Below, piece after piece: positions 10,439-22,109 of a stretch of 64,000 nucleotides of DNA. How positions within the stretch are numbered: the first letter of the stretch is position 1; every line of letters starts with the position of its first letter. Source of the stretch: Galerina marginata. Taxonomy: Eukaryota; Basidiomycota; Agaricomycetes; Agaricales; Galerinaceae. Location of the stretch: positions 3,534,001-3,598,000 of the forward strand of contig JAECYW010000005.1 in the NCBI GenBank assembly GCA_023014335.1, read 5' to 3'. A program made the position numbers and the translations under genes. Under the pieces are notes generated by a model that saw only the letters and a list, made by a program, of their open reading frames with translations, was not told the origin of the DNA and ran no database searches.

Positions 10439-12208
10439 CTAGAATAAATCGTGATGTCCTTTATGTGAATTAGGAGTAGGAAAGACTACAAAATATTCAT
10501 CCAAGGCCTGTTCGTTCTTTTCATCTGTTCCAGCTGGCCAAAATTAAGATAAGAATTTCTGACGTTGGACGTGAATTGAAGAAACTTACTTTTGCAAACT
10601 GTCGATAACTCTCTTCCAGAGGCGGTCCTGTGCCACAGGTACGCAGACTTCTGCCAATCACAAAACCACAGCCTCTCCAGTGAAGGAAATCTACCAACCA
10701 GCTGCGCTCGTACTTGCATGTGTTTCGCCTTCACGTCTTGGAACGCACCTGCGGTCCAGTCAATAGACAGGGACCGTATTCGTGACGGTATTGGGAGCTC
10801 GACTACTTCGTCCAGAAACGTCTTTAGGAAATTAAGCAATGTTGGATTTGAAGCTTGATTGAAAAGAGAAACATACTTTCGATGTCACACTCTGGAGTCT
10901 CAATCGGTCTCCCACTGTATCCAATGACAAATCTAGCAAATTCGGCAGCAAAGCGCACAACCTTTCGAGGTCCTCAATCTCGATCGACTTGATTCCGGCG
11001 GAAAAAGAGACCACATTTATTATCTGCGCCGGGCATACGGGCAGAGATAATATTTGCAAACAGACCGAGAAAGGTTCCCCGTCTAATTGGAGAGTGTCAA
11101 TGTCCAGTCGACGTAAAGGTGACGGCTTCGAACAGCTACCCAGGACCATTGGAAGAAGTTCACATGGTCCACGGTACTCCTCTACCTGCAGTGTTGGGAG
11201 TAGGAAAGGCTTCAGATCATGAGCGATCTGTTTAGCCACAGCACTGGAGACACATCCAAAGAGCGAAAATTGGACGTGCCGGACCGATGGTGCCTTATCC
11301 AGTAACAGCGGCATTCGCATAAGCATTTGCGCTGATTTCACGTCGATGCCCAGGGTGGTGAGCAAGTGGAAGGGTCCCATAGAAGGAATATGCCGGAAAA
11401 ACTCAGTAGATGTACGAGCTGGAGCGACGCGGATATACTCGAGGCGGTCCGGATCCAACAGGGCTAACCAACGCGCGACACCTAGCTCTGCTAGTTCTTC
11501 TGACTTCGCCATATGCCAGAACCAGAATGCTCGTAAACGTAGTCTGGGGAGATCCGCTGTGACAGGCGATATCAAGTTGCAGCCATGGAGGCGCATTTCT
11601 CGCAGGTTGGGTAATTGAGATAACTGTTGCAAGCCAAATGTGTCGACATCGGTGTAAAACAACAAAATAGATTGGGCGTTCGTAAAGCGGAGCACAAAGT
11701 CGTAGAACCTGTGAACCAAAGAATCGATGCGCCCCGACGTTTCTTCAGTAACAATTTGGGAGTTTTCGTCGAATTTGGCAGACAGCTCAATTTGCTGTAC
11801 GTGACCCGAGATTGAATCTGAGCTGTAGAATGCCAAACGTTGGATTTGATGGTCGACTTGTTCCTGCGAAAGTGGGCACCAGTTAGGTCTCGACCAATGT
11901 TTTCCTGCACTTCCATTGACGACATAAGGATGATAGACAAGGGAGCGGTAGATGAGTGGCACTGAGAAAACGCGAAAGGCTCGACACGTTAAGGAAGCAT
12001 TGATCAGCGTTGTCTCCGGGAGATGCCTATTGTGCTGCGCGATGTTGTCGAATATATTCAACCAAATCTCGTCTGGCACAACGTCGAGCGCAATGAGTGA
12101 AAGGCGCTTCATGTTTGGTGTCTGGTCGCTGACAGTCTTTGGTCGGAAACTCTGCCAAATGTCATCAAAAATCTCCAGCCAAAAAGTGGGCGTGAGCAAA
12201 TCAAGCAT
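10439..12208 (-). CDS. F-box protein, three exons
   Basis: Exons on the minus strand are 10877-12208, 10590-10821 and 10439-10533. Both introns (about 55 bp) have GTATGT or GTAAGT donors, and the joined frame gives 552 residues. An F-box is visible at about residues 40-95: DVVPDEIWLNIFDNIA, then TLINASLTCRAFRVFSVPLI. The rest is a leucine-rich, LRR-like substrate-recognition region (LSQLPNLREMRLHGCNL, LPNLLDLSLDTVG, FPSLERLWFCDW). The predicted role is the substrate receptor of an SCF (Skp1-Cullin-F-box) ubiquitin ligase, as in the large agaricomycete F-box families. The start is uncertain. ATG 12208 adds 32 residues (LLTPTFWLEIFDDIW) that look like a partial second copy of the F-box helix. 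ATG 12112 would give 520 residues and an ordinary N-terminus. If the last intron is retained, the protein ends earlier. Confidence 0.8.
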
Positions 12209-12470
12209 CGAGTAGGACGGCTGCGACGTGTAGAGAACTCTGGGTGTTGGTGTCTCCCCTGCCTCTGGGAAGAAGACAAGAAATTGCTGATGCGACCGTT
12301 GAGGTGTCTGAGTGACTCATTTCTCGGCGGTATCTCGGCGAAGGATCGACGGACCGCCGGAGTTAGTGACCTTTCCAGGTTTCGAGGGCAGGATAAATCG
12401 ATAATATTCTGCACGAGTAGTATGGCGAGTACGGGCATTCTCCCTACCGCAGCATAAAGACTGCTAATCG

Positions 12471-13277
12471 CTACAAGACCAACAGAACAACACTGCTGGA
12501 AATCGAAGCACTGATGAAGTAAAAACCAAAGAATGATCGAGAGTGATAGCCAAGTCGGGGTTTTAGTAGCTCATTCTCCAACTTTTCGTTCCTGACGAGA
12601 CCTGTCGAACGAAGCCATACCACCAACTTCAAAGCCTCGAAAGCATTAATATTGACAGGCGCTGAGGTTTCATAAACCAAGTTATTAGAGTCCAGATATT
12701 TTCAAATTCAAGAGAAGAGTCGCAAAGGCAAATTCAAAAAAAAAAAAGCATTGAAGACGTGTCGTTATCACCTTTCGTCCGCGTAACGGTTTAAGGTGTT
12801 GTACCTGACACACTTTGAGCTCTTCCTTCTTTGTCAAATCTGAATCCGGTATAACCTTTCCGAGTTCGAGGACAAAACGTCTAATTGCCAGTGGAGAAAG
12901 CACGGCGGGTGCCTTTTTACTGTCGAGTTGCACTATAACATTTAGACGTTAGCAAGGAAACAAAAAAAAATGCGAAAGAAGGGAGGACATACGATTGGGA
13001 TAGAGGTCAGCAGGATAGGCTAGGCCGTAGACGAACCGATCATCAGTGATAACGTCGATGGCGGTACACTAGGCTCGAACACTAAAAAGTGTAGTCCCAG
13101 CTTACCGAGATTCGAGCTATAAAACGAAGAAGAGGGAAAGGTGACTTGGTATGGAAAACATAGGGTAGGTTGAGTCATCCGGTCGACTCACCAGGTGTTA
13201 AATTCAGTAGCGAGATGACGCAGGACCACCGAGGTCAGAGGGGGTGTGCTCAAGAGGTACGAGCTGAGAGAAGACAT
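12471..13277 (-). pseudogene. possible decayed multi-exon gene, unidentified
   Basis: Three stretches look protein-coding and are bounded by plausible splice sites. One starts at ATG 13277 (MSSLSSYLLSTPPLTSVVL) and ends at a GTGAGT. Another is exon 12993-13068 (TAIDVITDDRFVYGLAYPAD), spliced over a GTATGT intron in good phase to 12772-12932 (SPLAIRRFVLELGKVIPDSD). A last stretch, 12471-12680, carries a hydrophobic end. The first and last pieces do not join to the middle in frame with any splice I could find, so the gene is either broken or needs exons I missed. No family recognised. Confidence 0.35.
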
Positions 13278-13379
13278 GAAAAACGTCAGTGCTGGAAATT
13301 CCGAAAGAACGAAGTAACAGACCAGGCCAGTTGGGCATAACTCTCGATGTACGTGTCGTCGTAAGCGCGAGGGAATATC

Positions 13380-14110
13380 CGAAGAACTCAGCGGCTGCGC
13401 GAATGGTCGGCGCGTCCAGGTCCTTGGCGCCTGTTACAGCAACGAGAAAGTCGGCAGTCCTTTGGAGTTGGCTGGCTGGCAGCTGAAAAGAAAGCGAGAA
13501 AAGAGTGAGAATCGAGATTTAACAACAATTTAACGACGTGATAGAGTTGAATAAAGACAACGACATACCTCATTTCCGTCAAATAGTGCTCGGCCTTGAT
13601 ACAGGTCGTCGAAGTATGCGATCTGGCCCTCAGGATGAGTAGGTTGTCGAACTGGTATAACCAGGGGCATGCTGGGCAAGTCGAAGGTGCTGATCGCGAT
13701 CCGCAAAACACGGGAAAACCAGCAAAGTGGTACTTGTATTCACCCCTTTCATGGAACTGTAACGCGTAATTATTAATAAGAACATGAAGAAAAAGTCGGC
13801 GACTAAAGTACGTACGTGTCCCACCAACGCAAACCCTCATCGATCATCTCCAACCTCTCCGTAATTGACACGAGTTTTTGACACCATGAGTAGCCATATC
13901 TCCAACCGAGGTATATAAAAGTAGTCGCGAGCTCTATGCGCGAGTCGCTGATGCGGGCAGGGCATACGGGCCTTCGCAGGAAAGTCGGTGGTCTGCTGCT
14001 CCAATGAAGTTGAGAAGTGGACGTCGTCTGGCAAGACATGCTTCGAGTAGCTGTAGGAGAGTGAGTCAACTGTTGGTTGTGAGACGAGTAGAGATGTTCC
14101 CTACCAAGTA
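13380..14110 (-). pseudogene. PDR-type ABC transporter relic P1
   Basis: Fragments of the first nucleotide-binding half of a fungal full-size ABCG/PDR transporter appear in shifting minus-strand frames. In transcription order these are a diverged ATTF...KLVSITERLEM block (family: VRGVSGGERKRVSI), PEGQIAYFDDLYQGRALF (family: xEGRxxYFGPxxxAxxYF), and, after a GT..AG intron, RTADFLVAVTGAKD (family: RQTTADFLVAVTDP). Frameshifts and stops prevent a full product. The upstream part (14110-14600) matches the upstream parts of P2 and T1, showing that these are copies of one unit. The Walker A motif was not found. Confidence 0.65.
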
Positions 14111-14785
14111 GAGAAGAGACAGCATGAGGGGGGGACAAAGGAAGGAAAACGGCAGAGTTGGTCATTGGGCAAGGAGGCTGATATAAAAGACGATGGTACT
14201 GGAGCGTGCCTTCTGCTTGGGCCGTCGGTGTGGGTCTTGCCATGACGAGGTTCATGTGCAGTCAATGCTTGATGTTTTTGCGTTAGACCAGGGCTGATGG
14301 AAAGAGCGGGTACGGCCTGAGTATCATGTCTATGGCGATCCTCTGAACCGCAAGTCACGGAGGGGAAGTCGAAAGTAGCATCGGTAAAGCTGTCACCCAT
14401 TCACACTAGGACAGCTCGTCCAGACTCAACATGGATCATACGTCGATGGAGGAAACCTCAGGCAGATAGTGGGCAACAAATCCGGGGCTTTCTTGAATGG
14501 GATAGTGCCGTGGTTCCTCGGCATGATGGTGGTTCTGATAGTGGGAATGTAAGACAACGAGTAGTACGGTGTGATCAGGGAGGCCTTACTATCGGAGGGC
14601 CGATTCTCGAGGTTGATCGATTCTCGAGGTTTGCGAATCCCAAGAGTCGCATGACGCGTCGTATGAGCAGGGGCGCGTCCTAGGTACCTAGGTACAGTCT
14701 TCGGACACCAATGAACTTGATGCTTTTCGTGGTTGGGAAAATTTCAGACAACGACGAACGCTGAGCTCGAGTTTGTGCAAAACGA

Positions 14786-16440
14786 GTCACGTGTGGTGTC
14801 GATCGATAACTGACTGCCGATGTCGATGTGGGTTGTATACTATTCTGAGTCTTTGACCTTCATGATGCATTCTGAGAATGACAGCCTGTTGCAGTGCCGG
14901 AGGTTCATAAACCAAGAGCGGAACTCAGGTACTCAAAGTGGCAATTTCGAATACAGTTCCACTGCCTCTGAGTCATCTTGTCGTTTCAATCTTGGTAATT
15001 CGCTAAACTGCGAACTTTTATCTGGAACCGGTGCAGGCTTCAAATCGTTAATGCCTCCTCCTGGACATTGTATTCTGGCAGAATCAACCTCTGGAGTGGG
15101 TATATTACATCCCTTATCTGTTTGCTAAATGTGCTGGGAAGGAAGAGTGAGAGAGTGGCTCAGATCGTTGACTCCGCTCAGGTATTTAAACATCTCCATC
15201 GACCCGATCTTCCAGTTCTGACGCTCTTACCTCTCTAGCCCTGCTCTACCCACTCTTCTACGGCGGGAAATAGCTTACTGCCACCATCGATTGACATCCC
15301 TTTTCCCAATTTCTGCGTTTTGAGGCTCAGAAGGTCCGACGTCCTTATCGCAGCGCAGAGATTGTGAAGATGCCACGAGTTGAGTCGCTTATTGCAGGTT
15401 CTTTGGGACTTGCATACACCCAACTCTGGCGTATTCTACATCGCCTCAGTCCTGCTCTGCTGCGGGTCTGGATATCTGAAGCACATTGGAACCTTACCCA
15501 CGGAATCGCTACCAATCGCAGCCCACGTCGAATCCCTCTGGTTCCCATTCCCTCAATCTCAATCAGCCTCACATTTGATGCACCGATACCGAGTTAGTGG
15601 TCAAGGTAATGTAACAAGTCCCTGCCTCTACCCGATCTCTAAAACCTGCAATCCCTCTGATACTCGTTCTTTTTCCATCCCTAGACGATCGCGCTTGATT
15701 CCGGACCATTACCTTGAACTCGCGACTACGTCGTTCTTTCTGGCTGGGTTTCCCAGGTGGCTACTCAGATTTTGAGCTGAAGCCTCATCTTTCGAGTGAT
15801 GCTGCCCTAATCTGATATGGGTATACATATGAGCCTAGCCAGCAGCCAACCAGCAACCGCATCGGCTCTATAAAAGCCTTCTGACTTTCAAACGTCTTCG
15901 TTCAAGCAACCTGACGTCGTGGTGTAGTTTGGTCATTTCATACTTTGCGAACTCGAATTGCCAGTCTGAGCTATTTTCTGGCTGGATTCTTTCATGCGTA
16001 CTCAGAATATGAGCTGGCGCCGTGTATCTATATAGGCAGCCGTTCTATTCTGGTTTTTGCGAACCAGTATTATCCAGCCAAAAATTGACTCGAACCCGCC
16101 CATATTTCGGATCTCCGTCAGCTTTACAGCTGATAAATATCTGTTTCCAGCACCGTCGTACGCCGTCCGATTCTACCTGCCAGCTTGTTCGATTTGTCCA
16201 TCCTCGCTGGGTACCAGATATGTACCTAACTTTCTCTGCGTTTTTTCTCCAATGCATAGGCTCCTCGGCGACCTCGCGTACCATCTTGGCTAGATCTTCC
16301 GGCCCGAATACTCAGATATAGGCGCGGAGCGTGTACTTTAAGTACAGGCTTCCGTCCTACTCTGATGACCTGGTTTTAGAATCTAGCCAAGAGTTTAACT
16401 CGACGCAGGAACCACGTAAACGCTCTTCCTTCAAAGCTTC
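14786..16440 (+). repeat. R-family intergenic repeat, copy 2
   Basis: Starts at the E-box GTCACGTG (14786-14793). It then carries the shared landmarks: AGCCTGTTGCAGTGCCGG and TAAACCAAGAGCG; a TATTTAAAC box near 15183; CTCTTACCTCTCTAGCCCT; an outer/inner hairpin near 15353-15460; and three modules at about 15735, 15977 and 16287. In module iii, TGGCTAGAT (16287-16295) pairs perfectly with ATCTAGCCA (16381-16389) around an apical GTACTTTAAGTAC. Open frames inside are short and not shared between copies, so the repeat is probably non-coding. Confidence 0.75.
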
Positions 16441-16446
16441 ACCTGT

Positions 16447-16690
16447 GATAGTCCTCTTGTATATCTAGCCGCGACGTTTACCCCGCCGCAGAGGTTGCAT
16501 GGAAGGTGACTACGGGCTGCGAAAAGATATGAGCGTTACTGCAAGAGTTCCCGAGAAGACGAATGCCCAAACTTGTCCTTTCGATTCCGCCCTGTCGCAC
16601 TTGGGCTTGAGGGGGAAGCTTGTTGAATTAACGAGCACGTCGGCGGGCGCTTGGGGTAGCTCGTAGCTGAAATGAATAACCAAAGAGAAA
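16447..16690. pseudogene. 3' remnants of a third membrane-gene copy and an ABC fragment
   Basis: Bases 16447-16510 match the last 60 bases of the two single-pass membrane genes (CTAGCCGCGACGTTTA, then GCAGAGGTTG). Bases 16510-16690 match the sequence following those genes, including a minus-strand relic of the ABC TADFLV exon. So a third tail-to-tail copy of membrane gene plus transporter relic once ended here and lost everything but its junction. Confidence 0.6.
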
Positions 16691-16835
16691 TATAAATTGA
16701 ATGATATGTGATGAAGTCAAATTAAAACAAAGGTCTAGGGTGAATATTGTGAGGTTTCAGTTTCGAAGTCCACATATATTCTTGTCTATCACTAACCACA
16801 AACCCCTTTTCACTCATAACATACCATCGCCCTCG

Positions 16836-17495
16836 ATGTTTATCCACAAGACTACGGCAACACCGCCTTCTTCTTCTCTGCTCACCAGAGAAGACCCGAT
16901 CGATCTATCCGATCATCCATTGTGGGCCATGTTCATCCTCTTGTCATTTGGCATTTTTGTAATCGGCTTGATGTTTGCATCAACGTGGTTTGTGGAGAGA
17001 AGCGCTAGAGCGAGGCAAAGGGGTCTACAATTATCAGCTCAAGTGCGTGTGCCTGAAGCCAGAGACGATCAGCGGCATGCGCCAGATACGAGACCTTCAC
17101 GTAGTACACAATCGCCGAGGAGCAGCGGTGGTCGTGAAACTCGGCACGAACGAACGCGGCAAGCCACAGCGAACATTCGCTCAGGAACCACCGAGCCCCG
17201 TGAGACGCACACATGCCATGTGCGCGATGGCGTTCCTTCACCTCCGCCTGCTTATAGCTCTCTGGAGGCTGTTGCCCAACCAACACCAAGGACCGCACTC
17301 CTCGCTGCTGTGCCTCCAATTCTATACGGAGTACCTGCTGTACACCTCGACTCATCCAATCCTCCGCTTGAAATACTCTCAGTTCACCTTCAAGAATGCG
17401 ATCAACGCGACGAACAAGGCTCCAACCCTCGACGTGATAGATTATTCCATCTAGCCGCGACGTTTAGACAGCCGCAGAGGTTGGACGGAAGGTAA
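16836..17495 (+). CDS. single-pass membrane protein with PPxY motif, paralogue 1 (219 aa)
   Basis: Intronless, 219 codons from ATG 16836. An in-frame extension upstream (to 16701) is not shared with the paralogue, while the start MFIHKTTAT aligns with the paralogue's MGVCKTAMT, so 16836 is preferred. One transmembrane helix is seen at about residues 29-53 (MFILLSFGIFVIGLMFASTW), followed by a basic stop-transfer stretch (ERSARARQRG). A long hydrophilic, probably cytosolic tail contains PSPPPAYSSLE, a PPxY motif of the kind bound by WW domains of Rsp5/Nedd4 ubiquitin ligases. LYGVPAVHLD and a conserved end (DRLFHLAATFRQPQRLD) follow. The 5' leader resembles that of the paralogue at 21466. The stop lies just before a convergent ABC-transporter relic. 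Function unknown; a ubiquitin-ligase adaptor or cargo is an inference. Confidence 0.7.
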   Translation: MFIHKTTATPPSSSLLTREDPIDLSDHPLWAMFILLSFGIFVIGLMFASTWFVERSARARQRGLQLSAQVRVPEARDDQRHAPDTRPSRSTQSPRSSGGRETRHERTRQATANIRSGTTEPRETHTCHVRDGVPSPPPAYSSLEAVAQPTPRTALLAAVPPILYGVPAVHLDSSNPPLEILSVHLQECDQRDEQGSNPRRDRLFHLAATFRQPQRLDGR

Positions 17496-17499
17496 GAAT

Positions 17500-18420
17500 G
17501 GCCTACGAAAGACGTGAATAACGTTGCTGCAAGAACTCCCAAGGTCCTTCCTACTTCGCCCCTACGCAGATTTTCAATGTTGGCTCCGTGTTTTCCGTGT
17601 CTAGACTTGAGGAAGGGATTGGAAGCGACGAGGAAGTTTTGGGCTTGCTGGCTGGTAGCTGGAGAGGAAAAGAAAGAAAAGTCAAAATCGAATAGGTAAC
17701 AAGATGACGTTGAAATGAACAAATAGCTTACCCTATGTCCACAAAAAGTTGTCCACCTGGACCTGGTTCAAAGTACGCCAGGCAAGTTCTCGGCCTTGGT
17801 ACAGGTCGCCGAAGTATGCCATCCTGCCCTCGAAGATGACGAACATGGACCTTCTCAAACTGGTATAACGGTTTATATGCAGGGTAAGTCGGAGATCTCG
17901 GTTGTAAAGCGCAGGGTGCAGGCGAACTTCAGAGGAATGGTACTTGCATCCAAACCTTTCGTGCAGCTATAACTCTAGTTATGAGAATATAAATAAAAAT
18001 CGATGACCAAACATACGTACATGTCCCAAACACCAATGCCAGCTCTTGCTTCCACTCCCCACAATCGACACGAGTTTTGACACCACGAATAGCTGGATCT
18101 CCAACCGCAGTGGCCGTCTGACGCGGCAGGCAAAGGTAGTCGCGAGTTCTGTATAACATTTGCTGATATGGGCCCAGTGAATCAGGTCTTCGAGGCGAAC
18201 TCGATGGTCTGCTGGGCCAATCAAGTCGAGAAGCAGACAGCATCCAGTGACGCATGCTACAAACGTCATAAACGAGCGAAGCTTTGCGATCGAGTGAAGG
18301 AGATATGAAAGGACTGCCGTGGAAGGAAGGAGGGAAGGAAGGAAAAGTCGTAGCGCTTGTCACTGGACAGAGAAGTTGAGGTGGAAGACAATATCAGGTA
18401 CGAGAGCACGCTGCTTCTTT
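17500..18420 (-). pseudogene. PDR-type ABC transporter relic P2
   Basis: The best-preserved relic. In transcription order it shows the degraded nucleotide-binding block with TATAVGDPAIRGV (just before the family's SGGERKRVSI signature), a diverged middle stretch, and MFVIFEGRMAYFGDLYQGRE, close to the family's CVIYEGRMAYFGxxxxAR after the D-loop/H-switch region. The reading frame is broken between blocks and a stop follows the last one. Upstream sequence to about 18930 matches the same part of P1 and T1. The relic ends beside the convergent membrane-protein gene, exactly as at 22.1 kb. Confidence 0.75.
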
Positions 18421-19194
18421 GGCCGTCGGTGTGTTTCTTGTCATGCTGAGGTTCATCGTCTCGGTAAAGGCTTTACAAGGGGCCCGCGACTCGTTGTAGG
18501 TTCGATACGTTGTATGGGCAGGGGCGCGGCGCGTTTCTGCTTGGGCCATCGGTGTGGTTCTTGTAATGACGAGCCTCATGTGCAGTCAATGCATGTCGTT
18601 TTCGGGTTAGACCGGGGGGTGGGGTACAGCGGGTATCAAGTTTGGTAATGGCAATCCTCTGAATTGCAGGTCATGGAGGGGAAGTCGAAACTAGCATCGG
18701 AAGACGTACCTTCACCTACAACAGCTTGTCTACACTCCACATGTATCATATGTCGATGGAACAACTCTCTAGCGGATAGAGGATACGAAAGCCGGGACTG
18801 TCTTGAGTGAGATATCGCAGTCGTTCCTCGGCATGACGGTGGTTGAATTCTGATAGCTAGATGTAAAGCAAGCAATACAGAAGGGCAACGTTCAGGAAGG
18901 AGTACAATTGGCAAAGGCCACCATATTAGGTATCTCGAGACTTTTACTTTTCCCAGAATCCCAAGGTTTTCCGGAAACCCTGCAAGCACAAGAGGTTTGC
19001 TAGACCCAGACAACTGTCTTGGTAGGCTCGACACGTTTCAAGAGCAGGGGTGCGGCCTAAGTGCATACAGTCATTAAACGTTAAACGCCGCTCCAGCCAG
19101 AGCAAAAACACGTCGGTGCAAGATAGTGACGGTAGGTAGCGCGTGCTGTCGATGAAAACATGAAAAAGCAATTTCAAAATTCGCGCGAAAATGA

Positions 19195-20830
19195 GTCACG
19201 TGGAGTACATAATCAAGAACGGGCACAATGAAATGCACTGAGTGGATTTTATTGCTTGACCTTCATCCTACTCACGAGGCATTCTGACGACAGCCTGCTA
19301 CAGTAATAGATGAACCAAGATCTAGAGCACAGGTACTCAAGTGGAAATTTCGAATAACTATTCCACTCCCTCCGAGTCTCCTTGTCGTTTGAACCTTGGT
19401 CTCGTTGAATTTGTATGTTACGTGCGGGTTTTGAATCAGGCTTCCTTTGGACTTTGTACCCTGGATCAGTTGGTCTCTGGGGTCTGTATGTTAAATCCCA
19501 TGTCTGTTTATTAACAGTGCTGTGAAGAAGAGCGAGCGAGGTACCCAGATCTCTGATCTCAGGTATTTAAACATTCCCATTAATCCGATCTTCCAGTTCT
19601 GACGCTCTTATCCCTCTAGCGCTGCTCTAGCCGCTCTCTTACGGCTGGCCATATCTTACTGTCAACATCGATTAATCCTTATTCCCGATTTCTGCGTTTT
19701 GAGATTTAGAAGATCCAATATCCTTATTGCCGCGCAGAGATCGTGAAGATGCCACGAGTTGGGCTGTTATTGCTGGTTTTTACGACCTGCGTGCACTCAA
19801 CTCTAGCAGATTTGATTGTAGCGCAGTCCTGTGCGGCTGCGGGTCTGGATACCTTAAGTGCATTGCACATTACGCACGGAATTCCTAACAATCGCACCAC
19901 TCTTCCAATCCGATCTCCTCCCTCTTAATCGGCCTCATCCTCAATACACCTATATCGAGCTAGTGATAAGGTAACGTACCTGGGCCTTGCCTGTCTACCC
20001 GATCTATCAGAAACCTGTGATCGCTCTGATATCCGTCTTTTTTCCATCCCTCGACAATTGTGCTCAATTCGGAACCATCGCTTTGGAGTCGGGAATGCGC
20101 GGTTCTTTCTGGCTGGGTTTCCGGGCTAGCACACTCAGATTTTGGAGCAGAAGCCTCATCTTTTGAGTGCTGTTGCCCTAATCTTATGCCGTTTTTCCGC
20201 GCGAACATAGCCAACAACCAACCCGCAACCGCATTAGCTCCAACATCACTCGAGCTCTCAAATGCTTCGTTCGAGACACGCGACGCTGTGGTTCAGTTTA
20301 TTCGCCTCATATTTCAAGAATCCAGCTTGCCGGGTTAGGTCGTATTTCTGGCTGGATTCCGTCAGGCATACTCAGAATAGGAGCTGGCACCGTGTATCTA
20401 CAGGCAGAAGTTCTATTCTGGTGAAGTTTCAGGTAGGCAGACATCCAGCCAAAAATTGACTTATACCTGTCCCGTATTCGGACTTCCTCCAGCTTTACTC
20501 CCGACGAATCTCTGTCCCCGAGCATCCGTCATACACACTCCGATTCTACCCACCAGCTTATTCATTGTCAGTCCTGGCTACTGGCTACGGTCCCAAATAC
20601 CTAGCTTGCTCTGCATTTTCTCTGCAACACTTAGACTCCATCCCGACCTCGCGTGTCCATCCTGGCTAGATTTTCCCATTCAGATACTCAGATATAGGCG
20701 GGAAGCGTGTACTTTAAGTACAGGCTACCGTCCTATTCTGATCCCGTACCAGGGGTTCTCTAGCCATAATTCCGACTCGACGCAGGAACTTTGTAATTGC
20801 TCCTTTCTCACCTGCGATTGACCTCGAATA
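19195..20830 (+). repeat. R-family intergenic repeat, copy 3
   Basis: Begins at GTCACGTG (19195-19202). The AGTGGAA...TTCCACT mini-hairpin lies near 19340. The TATTTAAAC box is near 19563. The outer hairpin arms are GCCGCGCAG (19729-19737) and CTGTGCGGC (19829-19837), pairing with one G-T wobble. Three modules follow at about 20113, 20350 and 20663. The open stretch from ATG 19749 begins with a signal-peptide-like MPRVGLLLLVFTTCVHS, but it is not conserved as protein in the other copies. Confidence 0.75.
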
Positions 20831-21465
20831 TTTTGCTTTTCTCTCCAGTACTTAAGTATAGTTGATACCCTTTGCACAGTTTATGTCGCTACTTGCGGGA
20901 TTTTTTTGGCCATGGATTGAATTAACTTTGCAGTCACTCAGATGCCGCGCTATATGTACTCACTATCTTAAAGTTCTTCAGCGTTTCGTCGTCGAAGACT
21001 TGGCTTTGCCTCTCAATTTAGTAAAGTGAAACCCGCCTTCTGTCTTTACCATCTCACTGTTCAACATCTGTTCCCTTGAATTTGTAGGTAATCGCACTGG
21101 CGAAGTAGTTCACTATTATCAATCGTAATTCAGCCCTCCTTTGTTGGTTCCGCCTTAATAACAAAATAAATTTAGCAGGAATAAGCGGGACTTAAGTACC
21201 TACAACTTGAACGTAGCATACACTCTGCTTCGCGTTTACCCGCACTCACGTTATGATTTATCAGATCTCCCAGTTTAATTTCCATTAGATGAATTGGATT
21301 CCAAGTTAAGAAGTTTATTTAATGAGCTGACAGACCGAAGAGTCAATCAATGAGGACATGGGCGGATATGGCGAGGTTTCAGTTTCAAAGTGTACATTGT
21401 CTTTGTCTATCAGTAGCTTTGTAACCAAAAGCCACACCCCTTTCCGCTCATAAATTACTATCGCG
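20831..21465. other. upstream region of membrane-protein paralogue 2
   Basis: No gene seen. The last 100 bases (CTTTGTCTATCAGTAGC to the start codon) resemble the leader of paralogue 1 (CTTGTCTATCACTAACC), so promoter and 5' untranslated sequence were duplicated together with the gene. Confidence 0.45.
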
Positions 21466-22104
21466 ATGGGCGTCTGCAAGACTGCGATGACATTGTCATT
21501 GCCTTCTTCTCTGCTCGCCCGAGCAGCGGAGGAAGACTCTCCCCACCCAGACAAACATCCATTGACGATCATGGCCTACGTCTTGGCACTGGGCGTTTAT
21601 ATACTTGTCTCGGGGTTCGCGATAGAGTGGCTTGCGAGGAGAAACACAAGAAAAGCCAGAGAAAGGGAAAGAGATCCACCATTACCGGCGCCCGAAACCG
21701 AGAATGATCAGCAGCGGGCGCCAGATACGACTCCAGCGAACATCCGCTCAGGAACTACCGAGCAGCAAGAGACGCATACGCCTACACCCCATGTGCGCGA
21801 TGGTGCTCCTTCACCACCACCTGCTTACAACTCTCTTGAGACTCTTCTCCAACCGGGATCAAGGACCACTGCACCTGCACCCCTCGACGCTGCGCCTCTA
21901 GATCTATACGGAGTACCTGCTGCACACCTCGACCCATCCAACTCTCCGGGTGAGCTACTCGCTGTACACCTTCAAGAAGGCGACCGAATTGGCTACCTGA
22001 ACGCAAACGGCCAATCAGAAGAACACGGCTCCACCCCTCGACGCGATAGGTTATTCTACCTAGCCGCGAGGTTCAGACAGCCGGAAAGGTTGCACAGAAC
22101 GTAA
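21466..22104 (+). CDS. single-pass membrane protein with PPxY motif, paralogue 2 (212 aa)
   Basis: Intronless, 212 codons. It is a clear paralogue of the gene at 16836: matching leader and start (MGVCKTAMT), a transmembrane helix at about residues 31-53 (MAYVLALGVYILVSGFAIEW), a basic stretch (RRNTRKARERER), TPANIRSGTTE (present as TANIRSGTTE in the other copy), PSPPPAYNSLE with the PPxY motif, LYGVPAAHLD and an end in DRLFYLAARFRQPERL. The transmembrane helix diverges in sequence while hydrophobicity and the tail motifs are kept, which suggests functional constraint on the tail. A convergent ABC relic follows within a few bases of the stop. Confidence 0.75.
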   Translation: MGVCKTAMTLSLPSSLLARAAEEDSPHPDKHPLTIMAYVLALGVYILVSGFAIEWLARRNTRKARERERDPPLPAPETENDQQRAPDTTPANIRSGTTEQQETHTPTPHVRDGAPSPPPAYNSLETLLQPGSRTTAPAPLDAAPLDLYGVPAAHLDPSNSPGELLAVHLQEGDRIGYLNANGQSEEHGSTPRRDRLFYLAARFRQPERLHRT

Positions 22105-22109
22105 ATATG

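Noticed and set aside
16701..16835. 45-codon N-terminal extension of membrane paralogue 1
   Set aside because: It reads through the duplicated 5' leader, which in paralogue 2 is non-coding.
19749..19928. Signal-peptide-like small protein (LLLLVFTTCVHSTLA) in R copy 3
   Set aside because: The homologous bases in the other R copies are frameshifted or lack the ATG, and the segment forms one arm region of the outer hairpin.
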